This document shows, piece by piece, positions 36,451-45,761 of a stretch of 64,000 bases of DNA (position 1 is the stretch's first letter; every line of letters starts with the position of its first letter). The DNA is taken from positions 286,114 to 350,113 of the forward strand of contig NZ_JAHKQL010000015.1 of the NCBI RefSeq assembly GCF_018861005.1, read 5' to 3'. The DNA is from Polaribacter vadi. Its GTDB lineage: Bacteria > Bacteroidota > Bacteroidia > Flavobacteriales > Flavobacteriaceae. Made by a program: the position numbers and the translations under genes. The notes beneath the pieces are model-generated. The model searched no databases. It was not told the DNA's origin and saw only the letters and a program-made list of their open reading frames with translations.

Positions 36451-39420
36451 TTATTCTTTTAATAGTTTTTTTAAGTAGATAGTTCCTTCTTCACTTTGTA
36501 CTTTAACAATATATAGTCCTCTTTTTAAAGTTGAAATATCAATTGTGTTTTTTCTATTATTATCAACTTTTACCAGTTTTCCTGTTACATCAAAAATTTG
36601 AGTTTTTACAGAATTGATATTAAATGAAATTTGAGTTTTTGCAGGATTTGGAAATAGCCTCAACTCTTCTCTTTGTTCTTGATTTATATCAGATATAGAT
36701 AAGGTGTTATCTTTAAATTGAACAGCTACATTAATGCCTTCTACTGACCATTTATTGGTAGGCTCTGTGTTTCCAGCACCTATTCCGAATTCCTGTATAG
36801 TATCTGTATTTAAAACAGTTGCTAAATCTATTTCTTTAGTTTGATTATCTAATCTTCCTGCATCAGTATTAGTGTCATTAAATTTTAATGAAACAAAATC
36901 ATTTACAGATTGTGCATTTACAATAGTAACAGATTTAAAATTAGCAATTATATTATCTGAAGTTAACGAACCTCCATTAGCATTGAAATCTACAATTTGA
37001 ATATTATTGATACTATCTACCCACTCGTTATGACTCCCTCTAAAAATAACATTTTGTGTGTTATCTGTTCCATCACCTAAACCCCAAGAATTTTCTGTTG
37101 CTGACCCTCCTGAATTACCCGAAATTACTGCTTTATCACTTGGAGGCGTAATATCTATAGAAACTCTATAAGTTGCCAATTCATCTGGTGCAGTTTGAAT
37201 ATCAGAATACATTACAGCCTTTGTACCTATTCCATAATTAGTATTTGCAGTTGCTTTTATCAAAACATCTTTTAAAGTGTAATTTGAAATAACTTTTAAG
37301 TCTACTTTTCTATTAGTTCCTCCTGAAGCATCGTTAACTTGTAGGTTAAATTCATAATCTGTTTCTACAATTTCAGTTGGTGTTCCACTTAAAGTCCATA
37401 CACCAGATGCTGTTTCTGTAATGGTTAACCAAGAAGGATAACTACCTGATGCTACAAGTGATGTAATGGTATCTCCTTCAGGGTCCCAAAAATCAACATC
37501 TTCTGTTAATGTATGAGCATAAGGTATTCCTGCGTAAGCTTCTGGTAAAATAGTATGGGCTCTAGCCCAGTTTGGTGCCCCTGGATTTTCATACTGTGCT
37601 AAATAATCATCCAACCCTTCTAAAAGCACATATACCCAATCATAAATTGTTGTTTCAGATCTATTAAAAGACCCTCCCCAAGTCATAGAACCACCTGCTT
37701 GCATAGTCTCTAGATTCCATTGATTAAAATCGTCTTGCTCCCATGCTTGGTTAGGTCCATATTTCCATGCTGTTGTTGATAATTTTGAATGAAAATTACC
37801 TACAATTTTATCATCCCAATCCCAATCTCCATCTGCATGCACGTAACCATTAGTTTCTGTCATACGTGTTATATGTTGATAATTCAAATTGAATTGATTT
37901 CCATCTATTTTTTCAGCATGATTATTATTTCCTCCAAAAGCATGTCCAAAAGTAAAATCTTCAAATCTTATAGTATGTGCAAAAGGGTAAGAGTTGTAAT
38001 TTAGTGTGCTCCTACCGTTATTAAAAGCAATTGGAATATCAGGATTCCCTGCATGAATAGCATTTGCATAAGCTTGATATATCCTTTGTTCTTCTACAAG
38101 ACCACTTGTAGCATTATCTCCATTTTGTTCCATAGTGCTACCATCATCAAAAATCCAAGAACCAAAATGTTTTCCATAACGTAACGCATAGTCTTTTAGA
38201 AAATATTCTGCATAACAAAACATATATTTTCGCATAGGATAAGTATCTCTTGCATCTTCATAGGTTTCAGTAGTCCTATTCCAAATACCTGTATGATAAG
38301 GTTTACTATTAATAAAAGCCTGAACATCTGGGTCTGTGTCACAATATGCTATCCAACTATCTACAAATGGTTGAAGATAATCTGCATTTGGGCCAACAAA
38401 ATTTTCTGAATTTGTGTAGGCTTTTACATTAAACCCTGCAGCTTTTATTTTTAAAATATCTGCTAGCATCTTATCATCTTCTGGTGAATCTGAATTTAAA
38501 TCTCCCCAAGAAGGAGCAGCAGCATCTCCACCTGATAATATATCAAACAATTTATGAGGCACCTTATGTTCTGCCGATAATACAGCACCGTTGGTAAAAC
38601 TCACTGCTAAACGATCCAGTGTTTTTAAGTTTTTTATTCTATCATCCAATAAATCTACAAGAATTTCAGAACTCCAAGTACCTCTTAAATGTTCAGCTCT
38701 TTCTCCTGCTGCGTATCTTTTTTCTAATGTAATAGATTGAATAGACTTTTCATTATCACTCTGCCCATAAACAGCAACATGGTAATTTTTACTTAAATCA
38801 AAACCATTTAATAAAACTCCAGATGCTTCATAAACATCATTAATACGATAAGACCAATATCCACCAATACCAATTTCTATAGTAACTTTTGTGGTTTCTC
38901 CTGCAACAAATTGTATTCTGGTTCCAGATTCATCCAAAGTAACTCTTTCTATAGTATTCGTAAAATTTAACCCTCTAGCTGTAGCATCTTCATTAGTTGT
39001 TAAATTAGCACCAATACTGTAAACTGATTCAGTTGCTCTAAAAGGATTAAATCCTGCATAAGTTGACAAATCAGTTTCATCACTAATCAAACCAAAAGAA
39101 AAATTATGACTTGCAATGTCTGCAATTGATCCTGTAGCATATTCAATTGTTAACTTAAACCCATCTTCAGATTGGAAACCAGATGTGGAATATAATAATG
39201 ATCTATTTTGAACACTTGTGCCATTATTATCATATTCAAAACCTCCATTTGATGAATTATTCCAAACAGCCGCACCTTCTATAGACACTATTTCGTTTGA
39301 CGATGTTTCATTATAAAAAACTTGAGACTGTGTATTAAATACTCCAAATAGCAAACAAAAAAGTATGAATAAGAAATTACTCTTACCCACATTCATCAAT
39401 ATTTTCTCTTTGCTATTCAT
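36451..39420 (-). CDS. GH107-like endo-fucanase with N-terminal LamG-like domain, T9SS-secreted
   Basis: 989 aa. Signal peptide ends TQSQ (about 33). Residues about 35-235 are a laminin-G/jelly-roll-like domain absent from the two paralogues. About 243-620 is the catalytic barrel: HLRGTWSS, RKYMFCYAEYFLKDYA, SWIFDDG with predicted nucleophile Asp 425 and FTFGHAFGG with predicted acid/base His 493. GH107 (endo-alpha-1,4-L-fucanase, mechanism related to GH29) uses an Asp/His pair spaced about 70, as here. An Ig-like He_PIG module (640-730), the shared unnamed domain (733-912) and a T9SS sorting domain (LRLFPNPAKTQISF) follow. It is the most diverged of the three tandem copies. The stop directly abuts the esterase start region. 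Confidence 0.72.
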   Translation of the reverse strand: MNSKEKILMNVGKSNFLFILFCLLFGVFNTQSQVFYNETSSNEIVSIEGAAVWNNSSNGGFEYDNNGTSVQNRSLLYSTSGFQSEDGFKLTIEYATGSIADIASHNFSFGLISDETDLSTYAGFNPFRATESVYSIGANLTTNEDATARGLNFTNTIERVTLDESGTRIQFVAGETTKVTIEIGIGGYWSYRINDVYEASGVLLNGFDLSKNYHVAVYGQSDNEKSIQSITLEKRYAAGERAEHLRGTWSSEILVDLLDDRIKNLKTLDRLAVSFTNGAVLSAEHKVPHKLFDILSGGDAAAPSWGDLNSDSPEDDKMLADILKIKAAGFNVKAYTNSENFVGPNADYLQPFVDSWIAYCDTDPDVQAFINSKPYHTGIWNRTTETYEDARDTYPMRKYMFCYAEYFLKDYALRYGKHFGSWIFDDGSTMEQNGDNATSGLVEEQRIYQAYANAIHAGNPDIPIAFNNGRSTLNYNSYPFAHTIRFEDFTFGHAFGGNNNHAEKIDGNQFNLNYQHITRMTETNGYVHADGDWDWDDKIVGNFHSKLSTTAWKYGPNQAWEQDDFNQWNLETMQAGGSMTWGGSFNRSETTIYDWVYVLLEGLDDYLAQYENPGAPNWARAHTILPEAYAGIPYAHTLTEDVDFWDPEGDTITSLVASGSYPSWLTITETASGVWTLSGTPTEIVETDYEFNLQVNDASGGTNRKVDLKVISNYTLKDVLIKATANTNYGIGTKAVMYSDIQTAPDELATYRVSIDITPPSDKAVISGNSGGSATENSWGLGDGTDNTQNVIFRGSHNEWVDSINNIQIVDFNANGGSLTSDNIIANFKSVTIVNAQSVNDFVSLKFNDTNTDAGRLDNQTKEIDLATVLNTDTIQEFGIGAGNTEPTNKWSVEGINVAVQFKDNTLSISDINQEQREELRLFPNPAKTQISFNINSVKTQIFDVTGKLVKVDNNRKNTIDISTLKRGLYIVKVQSEEGTIYLKKLLKE

Positions 39421-39443
39421 TGTTTGAATTAGTTGAAATTGAA

Positions 39444-42245
39444 TTATTTTGAAGTATGTTTTATAAATTTATTTATGATAGTTTTTCCCTCAGTACTAAT
39501 CCCTTTTAGTACGTATATACCCGATATAAAATCTGAGATATCTATATTTTGTGTTTCTTTCGAAAAAGTTTTCAATTCCTTTCCGGTTACATCTATAATT
39601 TTAACAGCATGCAATGGCATGTTAAATGAAATTCGATTATTTGCTGGATTAGGATAAAGATTAAAAACTTTTTCTTTATCAACATTTATATCTGTATTTG
39701 ATAAAGTTTCATTAAAATCTACTAATACTGAGATACTATCAACAGACCATTTATTTGATGATACAGAAGTACCACCAGTTCCAACAGCAAAATCGGTAAT
39801 TTTACTTGATGATGTTACTGCCTCTATATCTATAGTTTCTGTTTTGTTTTCTGCTTTACCAAAATCTGATACTACATCATCTACTTTAAAGGCTACAAAA
39901 TCGTTTGGAGATTGAGAATTTACTATGGTAATAGCTTTAAAGTACATTGTAATATTTTCGGTAGTTAAATCACCTCCATTTGAGTTAAAATCTACAATTT
40001 GAATATTATTGATACTTTCTGTCCATTCATTTTCTAAACCTCTAAAAACATCATCTTGATTATCATCTGTTCCATCACCAATTCCCCAAGAATTTGCTGT
40101 TGCATCTCCTCCAGAAATTCCTGAAATTATTGCTTGTCCTGTTGGTGGTGTTACATCTATAGAAATTCTAAATGTTGCTAAACCATCTGGAGCAGTTTGT
40201 ACAGCTGAATACATTTTAGCGACAGTATTTATTCCGTAATTAGTACTAGCTTCAGCTATTATTTTAACATTCTCATCACTAATTACTACACGACTAACTG
40301 TAATAAGAATTTCTGCAGTTGATGAGTTAGTACCATCACTAAGCATAAAAGTGAACGAATTTTCACCTTCATCTGATTCTGCTGGAGTACCACTTAATTG
40401 CCAATATCCAGTTGCAATTTCTTCAATTTGAAGCCAATCTGCTCCTGCTGTTTTTGTAATTGTTAAGTCATCACCTTCAAAATCATAAAAATGGGTTCCT
40501 AATTTTAAATTATCATTATAAGACAATGCTATTTTTCCTTCTGATAAATTATATGAGGCAGCTGACCAAACAGGGGAGCCATTTCCAAGATCTGTAAAAC
40601 CAGAATGATGTGTAAGCACTTTTAGCATTAACTCTCTATCAGATGCTCCATCTGCATCTTGAGCCCTAAAAACTAATTTATACTCTGTATTTATTGTTTC
40701 TGTAGGTGTACCACTTAAGGTCCAAGTTCCTGATGTTGTTTGTGCTATAGTTAACCAAGAAGGTAAATTACTAGACACTATAGAAAGCCCTGTAACTCCA
40801 ACTTCTTCTGGATCCCAAAAATCTGTTCCATCCACTAAAATGTGATTATAAGATTCTCCTATTATAGCTGTTGACAAAACAGTTTCTTGCCTTGCCCAAT
40901 TAGGAGCTCCTGGAGATTCTAGCTTCATTAAATGAGCATCCATTCCATTTAATTGCTCTAAAGCCCAAGTATTAGCTATGTATTTATTATTATCACCTGA
41001 AGATTTACCTTGCAATGGTAATCCCCAAGAGATTGCACCTCCATATTGTACAGCTTCTAAATTCCAAAGATTAAATTCATCATCTCTTAATGCAGGAGTA
41101 TTACCTCCATTCCAAGAAGTAGTACTCATAGGAGGATCGTAATGACCAACTACTTTGTCATCCCAAGTCCAAGTTTGTGGATCTATACCAGAATGTACAT
41201 TTCCATTGGTTTCCTTAATTTTTTCGATATGTGCGTAATTTCGGCTATAAAGTGAAGGATCACCAATTGTATGACTCCCACCATCTTTACCTCCATTATA
41301 AGGATGTCCAAACATAAAATCATCTGCATGTACAGCTTCTGAAAACGGATTTAACTCTTCAGTTTGTCTCTCAGGACTATTTTGAAAAGAAAGTGCTGCA
41401 TTAGGATTTCCTGCATGACAAGCGGCTTTAAATGCATTAAAAATCATTTGATCTTCATAAACACCATTTGTTTGAGTGTCTCCATTTAATGCCATATAAC
41501 TTCCTGAATCAAAACACCATGAATCAATTAAGTTTCCATAACGTTCAGCATAAACTTCAAGTACAAATTCTGCGTAACAGAACATATATTTACGATTAGG
41601 ATAGGTTGATGTAGCATCTACATACGTTCCTGTGGCTGCATTCCAAATACCTGTATGATAAGACTGACTAGCTATAAAGGCTTGAGCTTCTACATTTGTA
41701 TCACACCAAGCTTTCCAGCGTTCTGTAATGTTTGGGATATAATCTGGATTTGTTGATCCTGAACGATTAAGCATATTAGAACTATTTACATAGACCATGA
41801 CTTTCATTCCAGCTGCTCTTACGTCTTTTATAACCTCCAAAAATGGATCTTCTCCAAAAGAAGCACGAGGTACAACTAAGTTAATTGGATCTCCATTTCC
41901 ATCTGTATCTCCTTCCCAAAAACTTTCTAATAATGGGTGTGGCCCCATATGTACAGAAGATTTTATGGATGACTCTCCTAAGTGAACTTGAATATAATCA
42001 ATGGTCTTTAAGTGACTTATTTGATTTAAAAAAGGTTTGATTGATAAACCTTCATGTCCTCCATTATATAAATCTACAGGTTTCCAATTTAAACCCCAAG
42101 TACCTCTAAGCCAATTAGCACGTAATCCTTGTTGTGGGTCTTCTGCTTGAGCTTTTGTATTGTATGCTCCAAATAATAAGCAAATAATCAGAACTAAAAT
42201 ACTGCTTTTAGCAGTATTCATTGATGTATTTTCTTTACTTTTCAT
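39444..42245 (-). CDS. GH107-like endo-fucanase, T9SS-secreted
   Basis: 933 aa, signal peptide ending NTKAQ (about 33). The catalytic region (40-460) starts LRANWLRGTWGLNW and includes HPLLESFWEGDTDGNGDPIN, RKYMFCYAEFVLEVYAERYG, DSWCFDSGSYM with predicted nucleophile Asp 246 and FMFGHPYNGG with predicted acid/base His 314. Two Ig-like modules follow (about 470-560 and 570-650; SWLTIAQTTSGTWTLSGTP, DWLQIEEIATGYWQLSGTP), then the shared unnamed domain (655-835) and a T9SS domain (FNLYPNPANNRISF). The endo-fucanase call rests on the GH107 Asp/His arrangement and context; sulfation-pattern preference is unknown. A 23-bp gap separates it from each neighbour. Confidence 0.77.
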   Translation of the reverse strand: MKSKENTSMNTAKSSILVLIICLLFGAYNTKAQAEDPQQGLRANWLRGTWGLNWKPVDLYNGGHEGLSIKPFLNQISHLKTIDYIQVHLGESSIKSSVHMGPHPLLESFWEGDTDGNGDPINLVVPRASFGEDPFLEVIKDVRAAGMKVMVYVNSSNMLNRSGSTNPDYIPNITERWKAWCDTNVEAQAFIASQSYHTGIWNAATGTYVDATSTYPNRKYMFCYAEFVLEVYAERYGNLIDSWCFDSGSYMALNGDTQTNGVYEDQMIFNAFKAACHAGNPNAALSFQNSPERQTEELNPFSEAVHADDFMFGHPYNGGKDGGSHTIGDPSLYSRNYAHIEKIKETNGNVHSGIDPQTWTWDDKVVGHYDPPMSTTSWNGGNTPALRDDEFNLWNLEAVQYGGAISWGLPLQGKSSGDNNKYIANTWALEQLNGMDAHLMKLESPGAPNWARQETVLSTAIIGESYNHILVDGTDFWDPEEVGVTGLSIVSSNLPSWLTIAQTTSGTWTLSGTPTETINTEYKLVFRAQDADGASDRELMLKVLTHHSGFTDLGNGSPVWSAASYNLSEGKIALSYNDNLKLGTHFYDFEGDDLTITKTAGADWLQIEEIATGYWQLSGTPAESDEGENSFTFMLSDGTNSSTAEILITVSRVVISDENVKIIAEASTNYGINTVAKMYSAVQTAPDGLATFRISIDVTPPTGQAIISGISGGDATANSWGIGDGTDDNQDDVFRGLENEWTESINNIQIVDFNSNGGDLTTENITMYFKAITIVNSQSPNDFVAFKVDDVVSDFGKAENKTETIDIEAVTSSSKITDFAVGTGGTSVSSNKWSVDSISVLVDFNETLSNTDINVDKEKVFNLYPNPANNRISFNMPLHAVKIIDVTGKELKTFSKETQNIDISDFISGIYVLKGISTEGKTIINKFIKHTSK

Positions 42246-42267
42246 TATAAATTAGCATTTATTAAAT

Positions 42268-44697
42268 TTAGTTTGGAGTTTGTTTTATAATTTTTTTTGT
42301 AATTATTTGGCCTTTAGCATCAATCCCTTTTAATGTGTAAACACCTGATCTTAAATAAGAAGTATCAATATTATTAGTTTCATTAATAAAGTTTATTAGT
42401 GTCTTTCCAGTAACATCAATTATTTTAACTTTATGTAATTGTCTATTGAATGAAATATTATCTTTTGCTGGATTAGGGTATAATTTAAAGGCTTTAGATT
42501 CATTTTTAAAATCTTGAACACTTAATGAAGAAGTATTTATAGTAACCTGTACTGTAATTTTATCAACCGACCACTTGTCATTGGTTGCTGTAGAACCGTT
42601 TTTAATAGTAAAGCTTTCAATTTGATTATCTGATGACTCACTCACTAAATCTACAACTTTTACGATTTCATTTTCAAACTGATCAAGATTAAAATCAGCT
42701 GAACCGTCTGCTGAAAAAGTAAATCTATCTCCAATACTTTGACCATTCACAATGGTAATAGATTTAAAGGTATCAATAATTATATTGTCTGAAGTTAACC
42801 CTAATGAACCAGTAATATTAGTTATTCTTGCATTACTTATAGTAGCAGAAAATTGCTCATTTCCTGCAAAAATTCTATCATTAGAAGCATCATTTGTACC
42901 ATCATTACTAATTCCCCAACTTTTTGATGTTGAATTTCCTTTGGTATCACTTGTTCCAGAGACTATAACTGCATTTGGGTTTGTTGTAAAATCACCAATT
43001 GGTGTTACAGTAATTTCTATGTTAAAAACATCCTCATAACTAGGTATTTTACCTACACCAATCATTGTTACAGCACCAGAATTATATGTTGTATTTTCAG
43101 TAGCTTGTATATCTACTTCAAAAACTTTTGGTTCAATAATTAATTCTTTAATAACTTTTAAATTAACAGTTCTATTTCTTCCACCAGAAGTATCACTCGC
43201 TCTTAAATCAAACTCATAGTTAGTATCTTCTGTTTCTGCTGGCATTCCACTTAATGTCCAAACACCTGTTGAAGTTTCTGCAATTGTTAACCAAGATGGA
43301 AAATTATTTTGAGCTATAAGTGATGTTATTACATCCCCTTCTGGATCCCAAAAATCAACTCCTTCTGTTAATGTATGGTTATATTTTATACCATTATAAG
43401 CAGTAGGTAAAATTGTGTATTGTCTTGCCCAATTAGGTTCCCCTGGAAATTGATTTACACTAAGATCTGCATCTACCAATTCAAATTGTGTAAGTGCATA
43501 TGGTTGAAGTGTTAAATCTGGAGAATTATTTAAATTTGTTCTCACTAGAGGTGTACCCCAAGTAATACCCCCTCCATTAATTAATCCTACATTGTTCCAT
43601 TCTACAAATTCTTCATCTGTTAAACAAGGAGCTCCACCATCATTCCAAGAAGTTTTGCTTTGTTTTGGAAAAAAATGTGCAACTACATTGTCATTCCAAT
43701 CTATATTATCACCTGTATATGGAAGTCCGTTATTATCTCTCATATATTCGCAAACTCCAAAGTTTACTGTATATAAAGGATCTCTTGGCTCAACCATGTT
43801 TCCTGCACCTCCAAAAGGATGTCCAAATTTATAATCCTCAAAAATTGAAGGACTTTTGTATGGTAAAAAAGGATCACTATCTCTATCTCCAATTCCATTA
43901 TTAAATGTTACAGCTGCATTTGGATTTCCTGCATGAACTGCATCTGCAAAGGCTTGATAAATTCTTTGATCTTTTATATCTCCAGTACTAAAATCATCTC
44001 CTGCTGCTCCCATATTAACATGAGCAGCATCAAAACACCAAGCATCAATTAAATCTCCATAACGTGTAGCATACTCTTTTAAAATAAACTCAGCATAGCA
44101 GAACATATATGGTCTACGATCATCATTTACACCATCTGTATGATAATCTTTACTATCGATAAAATCTTGAAGATTTTCATCACAATATGCTTTCCAACGA
44201 TTAGAAAAATCAGGGAATGCATCTGGTGCATCTCCAAAAGCTTCCCATTGTAATAGGTTACAAGAGTTTACATAAACTTCAGTTTTTAGACCTGCAGCCC
44301 TAATTGCTTTTAGCCAACTTAAAAAAGGATCATCTACTTCTGCACGTGGAACAACTAAATTTATAAGATCTCCATTATCAGTATCACCTTGCCATAAACT
44401 TTCTAAAATAGTATGTGGAGCTGTATGGACAGGAGAATAAATATAAGGACTTGCCAAACCAACTTGAATAAAATCAATAGTTTTTAGATGACTAATTTGA
44501 TTTAGAAAGTCGTCAATTCTTTTTCCTTCAATATTACCACCATAATTATTTTCTGGAAGCCACAACATACCTAATGAACCTCTCATCCAATCAGCTCTCA
44601 GACCCAAATCTGGGTCTGGAACCTGTGATTGAAATCTTATGTTTGTTGAAAACAAACAAATAAGAAGCATAAATATGATAATTTTATTTTTTATCAT
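42268..44697 (-). CDS. GH107-like endo-fucanase, T9SS-secreted
   Basis: 809 aa. The signal peptide is within residues 1-25. The mature start PDPDLGLRADWMRGSLGMLW and segments SLWQGDTDNGDLINLV, MFCYAEFILKEYATRYGDL and NNVGLINGGGITWGTP are, to my recollection, close to characterised flavobacterial GH107 fucanases. Predicted nucleophile Asp 223 (DAWCFD) and acid/base His 293 (YKFGHPFGGAGNM) are 70 residues apart. One Ig-like module (about 440-530), the shared unnamed domain (540-735) and a T9SS domain (FKLYPNPAKDNISF) complete it. The unnamed domain here is closest to that of the esterase at 34315, not to those of its GH107 neighbours. Confidence 0.82.
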   Translation of the reverse strand: MIKNKIIIFMLLICLFSTNIRFQSQVPDPDLGLRADWMRGSLGMLWLPENNYGGNIEGKRIDDFLNQISHLKTIDFIQVGLASPYIYSPVHTAPHTILESLWQGDTDNGDLINLVVPRAEVDDPFLSWLKAIRAAGLKTEVYVNSCNLLQWEAFGDAPDAFPDFSNRWKAYCDENLQDFIDSKDYHTDGVNDDRRPYMFCYAEFILKEYATRYGDLIDAWCFDAAHVNMGAAGDDFSTGDIKDQRIYQAFADAVHAGNPNAAVTFNNGIGDRDSDPFLPYKSPSIFEDYKFGHPFGGAGNMVEPRDPLYTVNFGVCEYMRDNNGLPYTGDNIDWNDNVVAHFFPKQSKTSWNDGGAPCLTDEEFVEWNNVGLINGGGITWGTPLVRTNLNNSPDLTLQPYALTQFELVDADLSVNQFPGEPNWARQYTILPTAYNGIKYNHTLTEGVDFWDPEGDVITSLIAQNNFPSWLTIAETSTGVWTLSGMPAETEDTNYEFDLRASDTSGGRNRTVNLKVIKELIIEPKVFEVDIQATENTTYNSGAVTMIGVGKIPSYEDVFNIEITVTPIGDFTTNPNAVIVSGTSDTKGNSTSKSWGISNDGTNDASNDRIFAGNEQFSATISNARITNITGSLGLTSDNIIIDTFKSITIVNGQSIGDRFTFSADGSADFNLDQFENEIVKVVDLVSESSDNQIESFTIKNGSTATNDKWSVDKITVQVTINTSSLSVQDFKNESKAFKLYPNPAKDNISFNRQLHKVKIIDVTGKTLINFINETNNIDTSYLRSGVYTLKGIDAKGQIITKKIIKQTPN

Positions 44698-44780
44698 TTA
44701 AAATGATATTTATAAAAATTTATATTAAAATATTAAGCAATATTTATGCATCTAATATGCATACAAAGCAGTTTTTTAAA

Positions 44781-45728
44781 CTACTTAACAATCATTTTAC
44801 TCGTAGATATTCCACCTGTAGCAGATTGTATTTTTACGATATACAAACCTTTATTAAGACCTGACACTTCTAAAATATCTGAAGAATTAAATGTTTTTAC
44901 TGTTTTACCAGTAAGATCAAATAGTTGTAATGTTTCAAATGCTTTATTTACAGAAAAGGTATCATCTACAAGTGTAGGGTAAATTGATAAAGCATCATTT
45001 TTAACTTCTTCTAAAGAAGCAGTAGCACTTGTTGTAAAAGTATAAGTAGCAATAATATTTACCACAGACCAAGCGTTTCTAAAAGATGTAGACTCTGTTC
45101 CTGAGTTTACTGTTATACTAGTTACATCACCAGCACTACCTACAGTAATTCCTGTACCTGGAGTAGAACCCGCTTCAGTAGACGCTGCATTAAAATATTC
45201 AGTACCAAATGTAATTGTTGTATCAGAAACTGCAGTTTTCCCCGTTTCAAAACTACCTGCATTTGCTCCATCAACAACAATTCCAACGTTATCTCTAGCA
45301 TGACCCTGAGCCCCACTAAAACTAATTCCACTAAAGTGTAAGTTTGAAATTGCGCTATCAGAATAATCAGTTCCATTAGCATTAAAATCTACAATACTTA
45401 TAGAATTTATTACTGCAGACTCTGCTAATTGACCATTAAATTGAGCATTATTAACACCCCAAACACTAGTGGCATTACTCTCAATAAAAGGATCAACTGC
45501 TGTTGAAGCAGGAGTTATAGTCGCTTGAATTTTAAAGGTTGTTCCTTCTAATGCGATTTCATCAGATACCACAGTTATTGCTCCAGTAGCATAAACGGTA
45601 CTTACTATAGGTTTTAAATCTGTCGGATATGCAGTTGCTGTTTGGGCATTCACTTGTGAAAATCCTAGTAAAATAGCAAAAATTGCTATACTCGTTTTAA
45701 TTGTTTTTAACATGTAATTTTTTTTCAT
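44781..45728 (-). CDS. Stand-alone secreted protein of the shared unnamed domain, T9SS-exported
   Basis: 315 aa. Signal peptide ends QVNAQ (29). About 30-235 is a diverged copy of the domain found in the esterase and three GH107-like proteins next to it: VSTVYATGAITVV, SVWGVNNAQFNG, INSISIVDFNANG, GISFSGAQGHARDNVGIVV and RNAWSVVNIIATY. The last 75 residues are a T9SS sorting domain (LSIYPTLVDDTFSV to GGISTSKMIVK). There is no catalytic module, so a non-catalytic surface role such as glycan binding is suggested; this is inference. It lies immediately before the GH107 genes in transcription order. Confidence 0.8.
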   Translation of the reverse strand: MKKNYMLKTIKTSIAIFAILLGFSQVNAQTATAYPTDLKPIVSTVYATGAITVVSDEIALEGTTFKIQATITPASTAVDPFIESNATSVWGVNNAQFNGQLAESAVINSISIVDFNANGTDYSDSAISNLHFSGISFSGAQGHARDNVGIVVDGANAGSFETGKTAVSDTTITFGTEYFNAASTEAGSTPGTGITVGSAGDVTSITVNSGTESTSFRNAWSVVNIIATYTFTTSATASLEEVKNDALSIYPTLVDDTFSVNKAFETLQLFDLTGKTVKTFNSSDILEVSGLNKGLYIVKIQSATGGISTSKMIVK

Positions 45729-45761
45729 GATGTATTAATTTTTATTGTTAATATTAAATTT

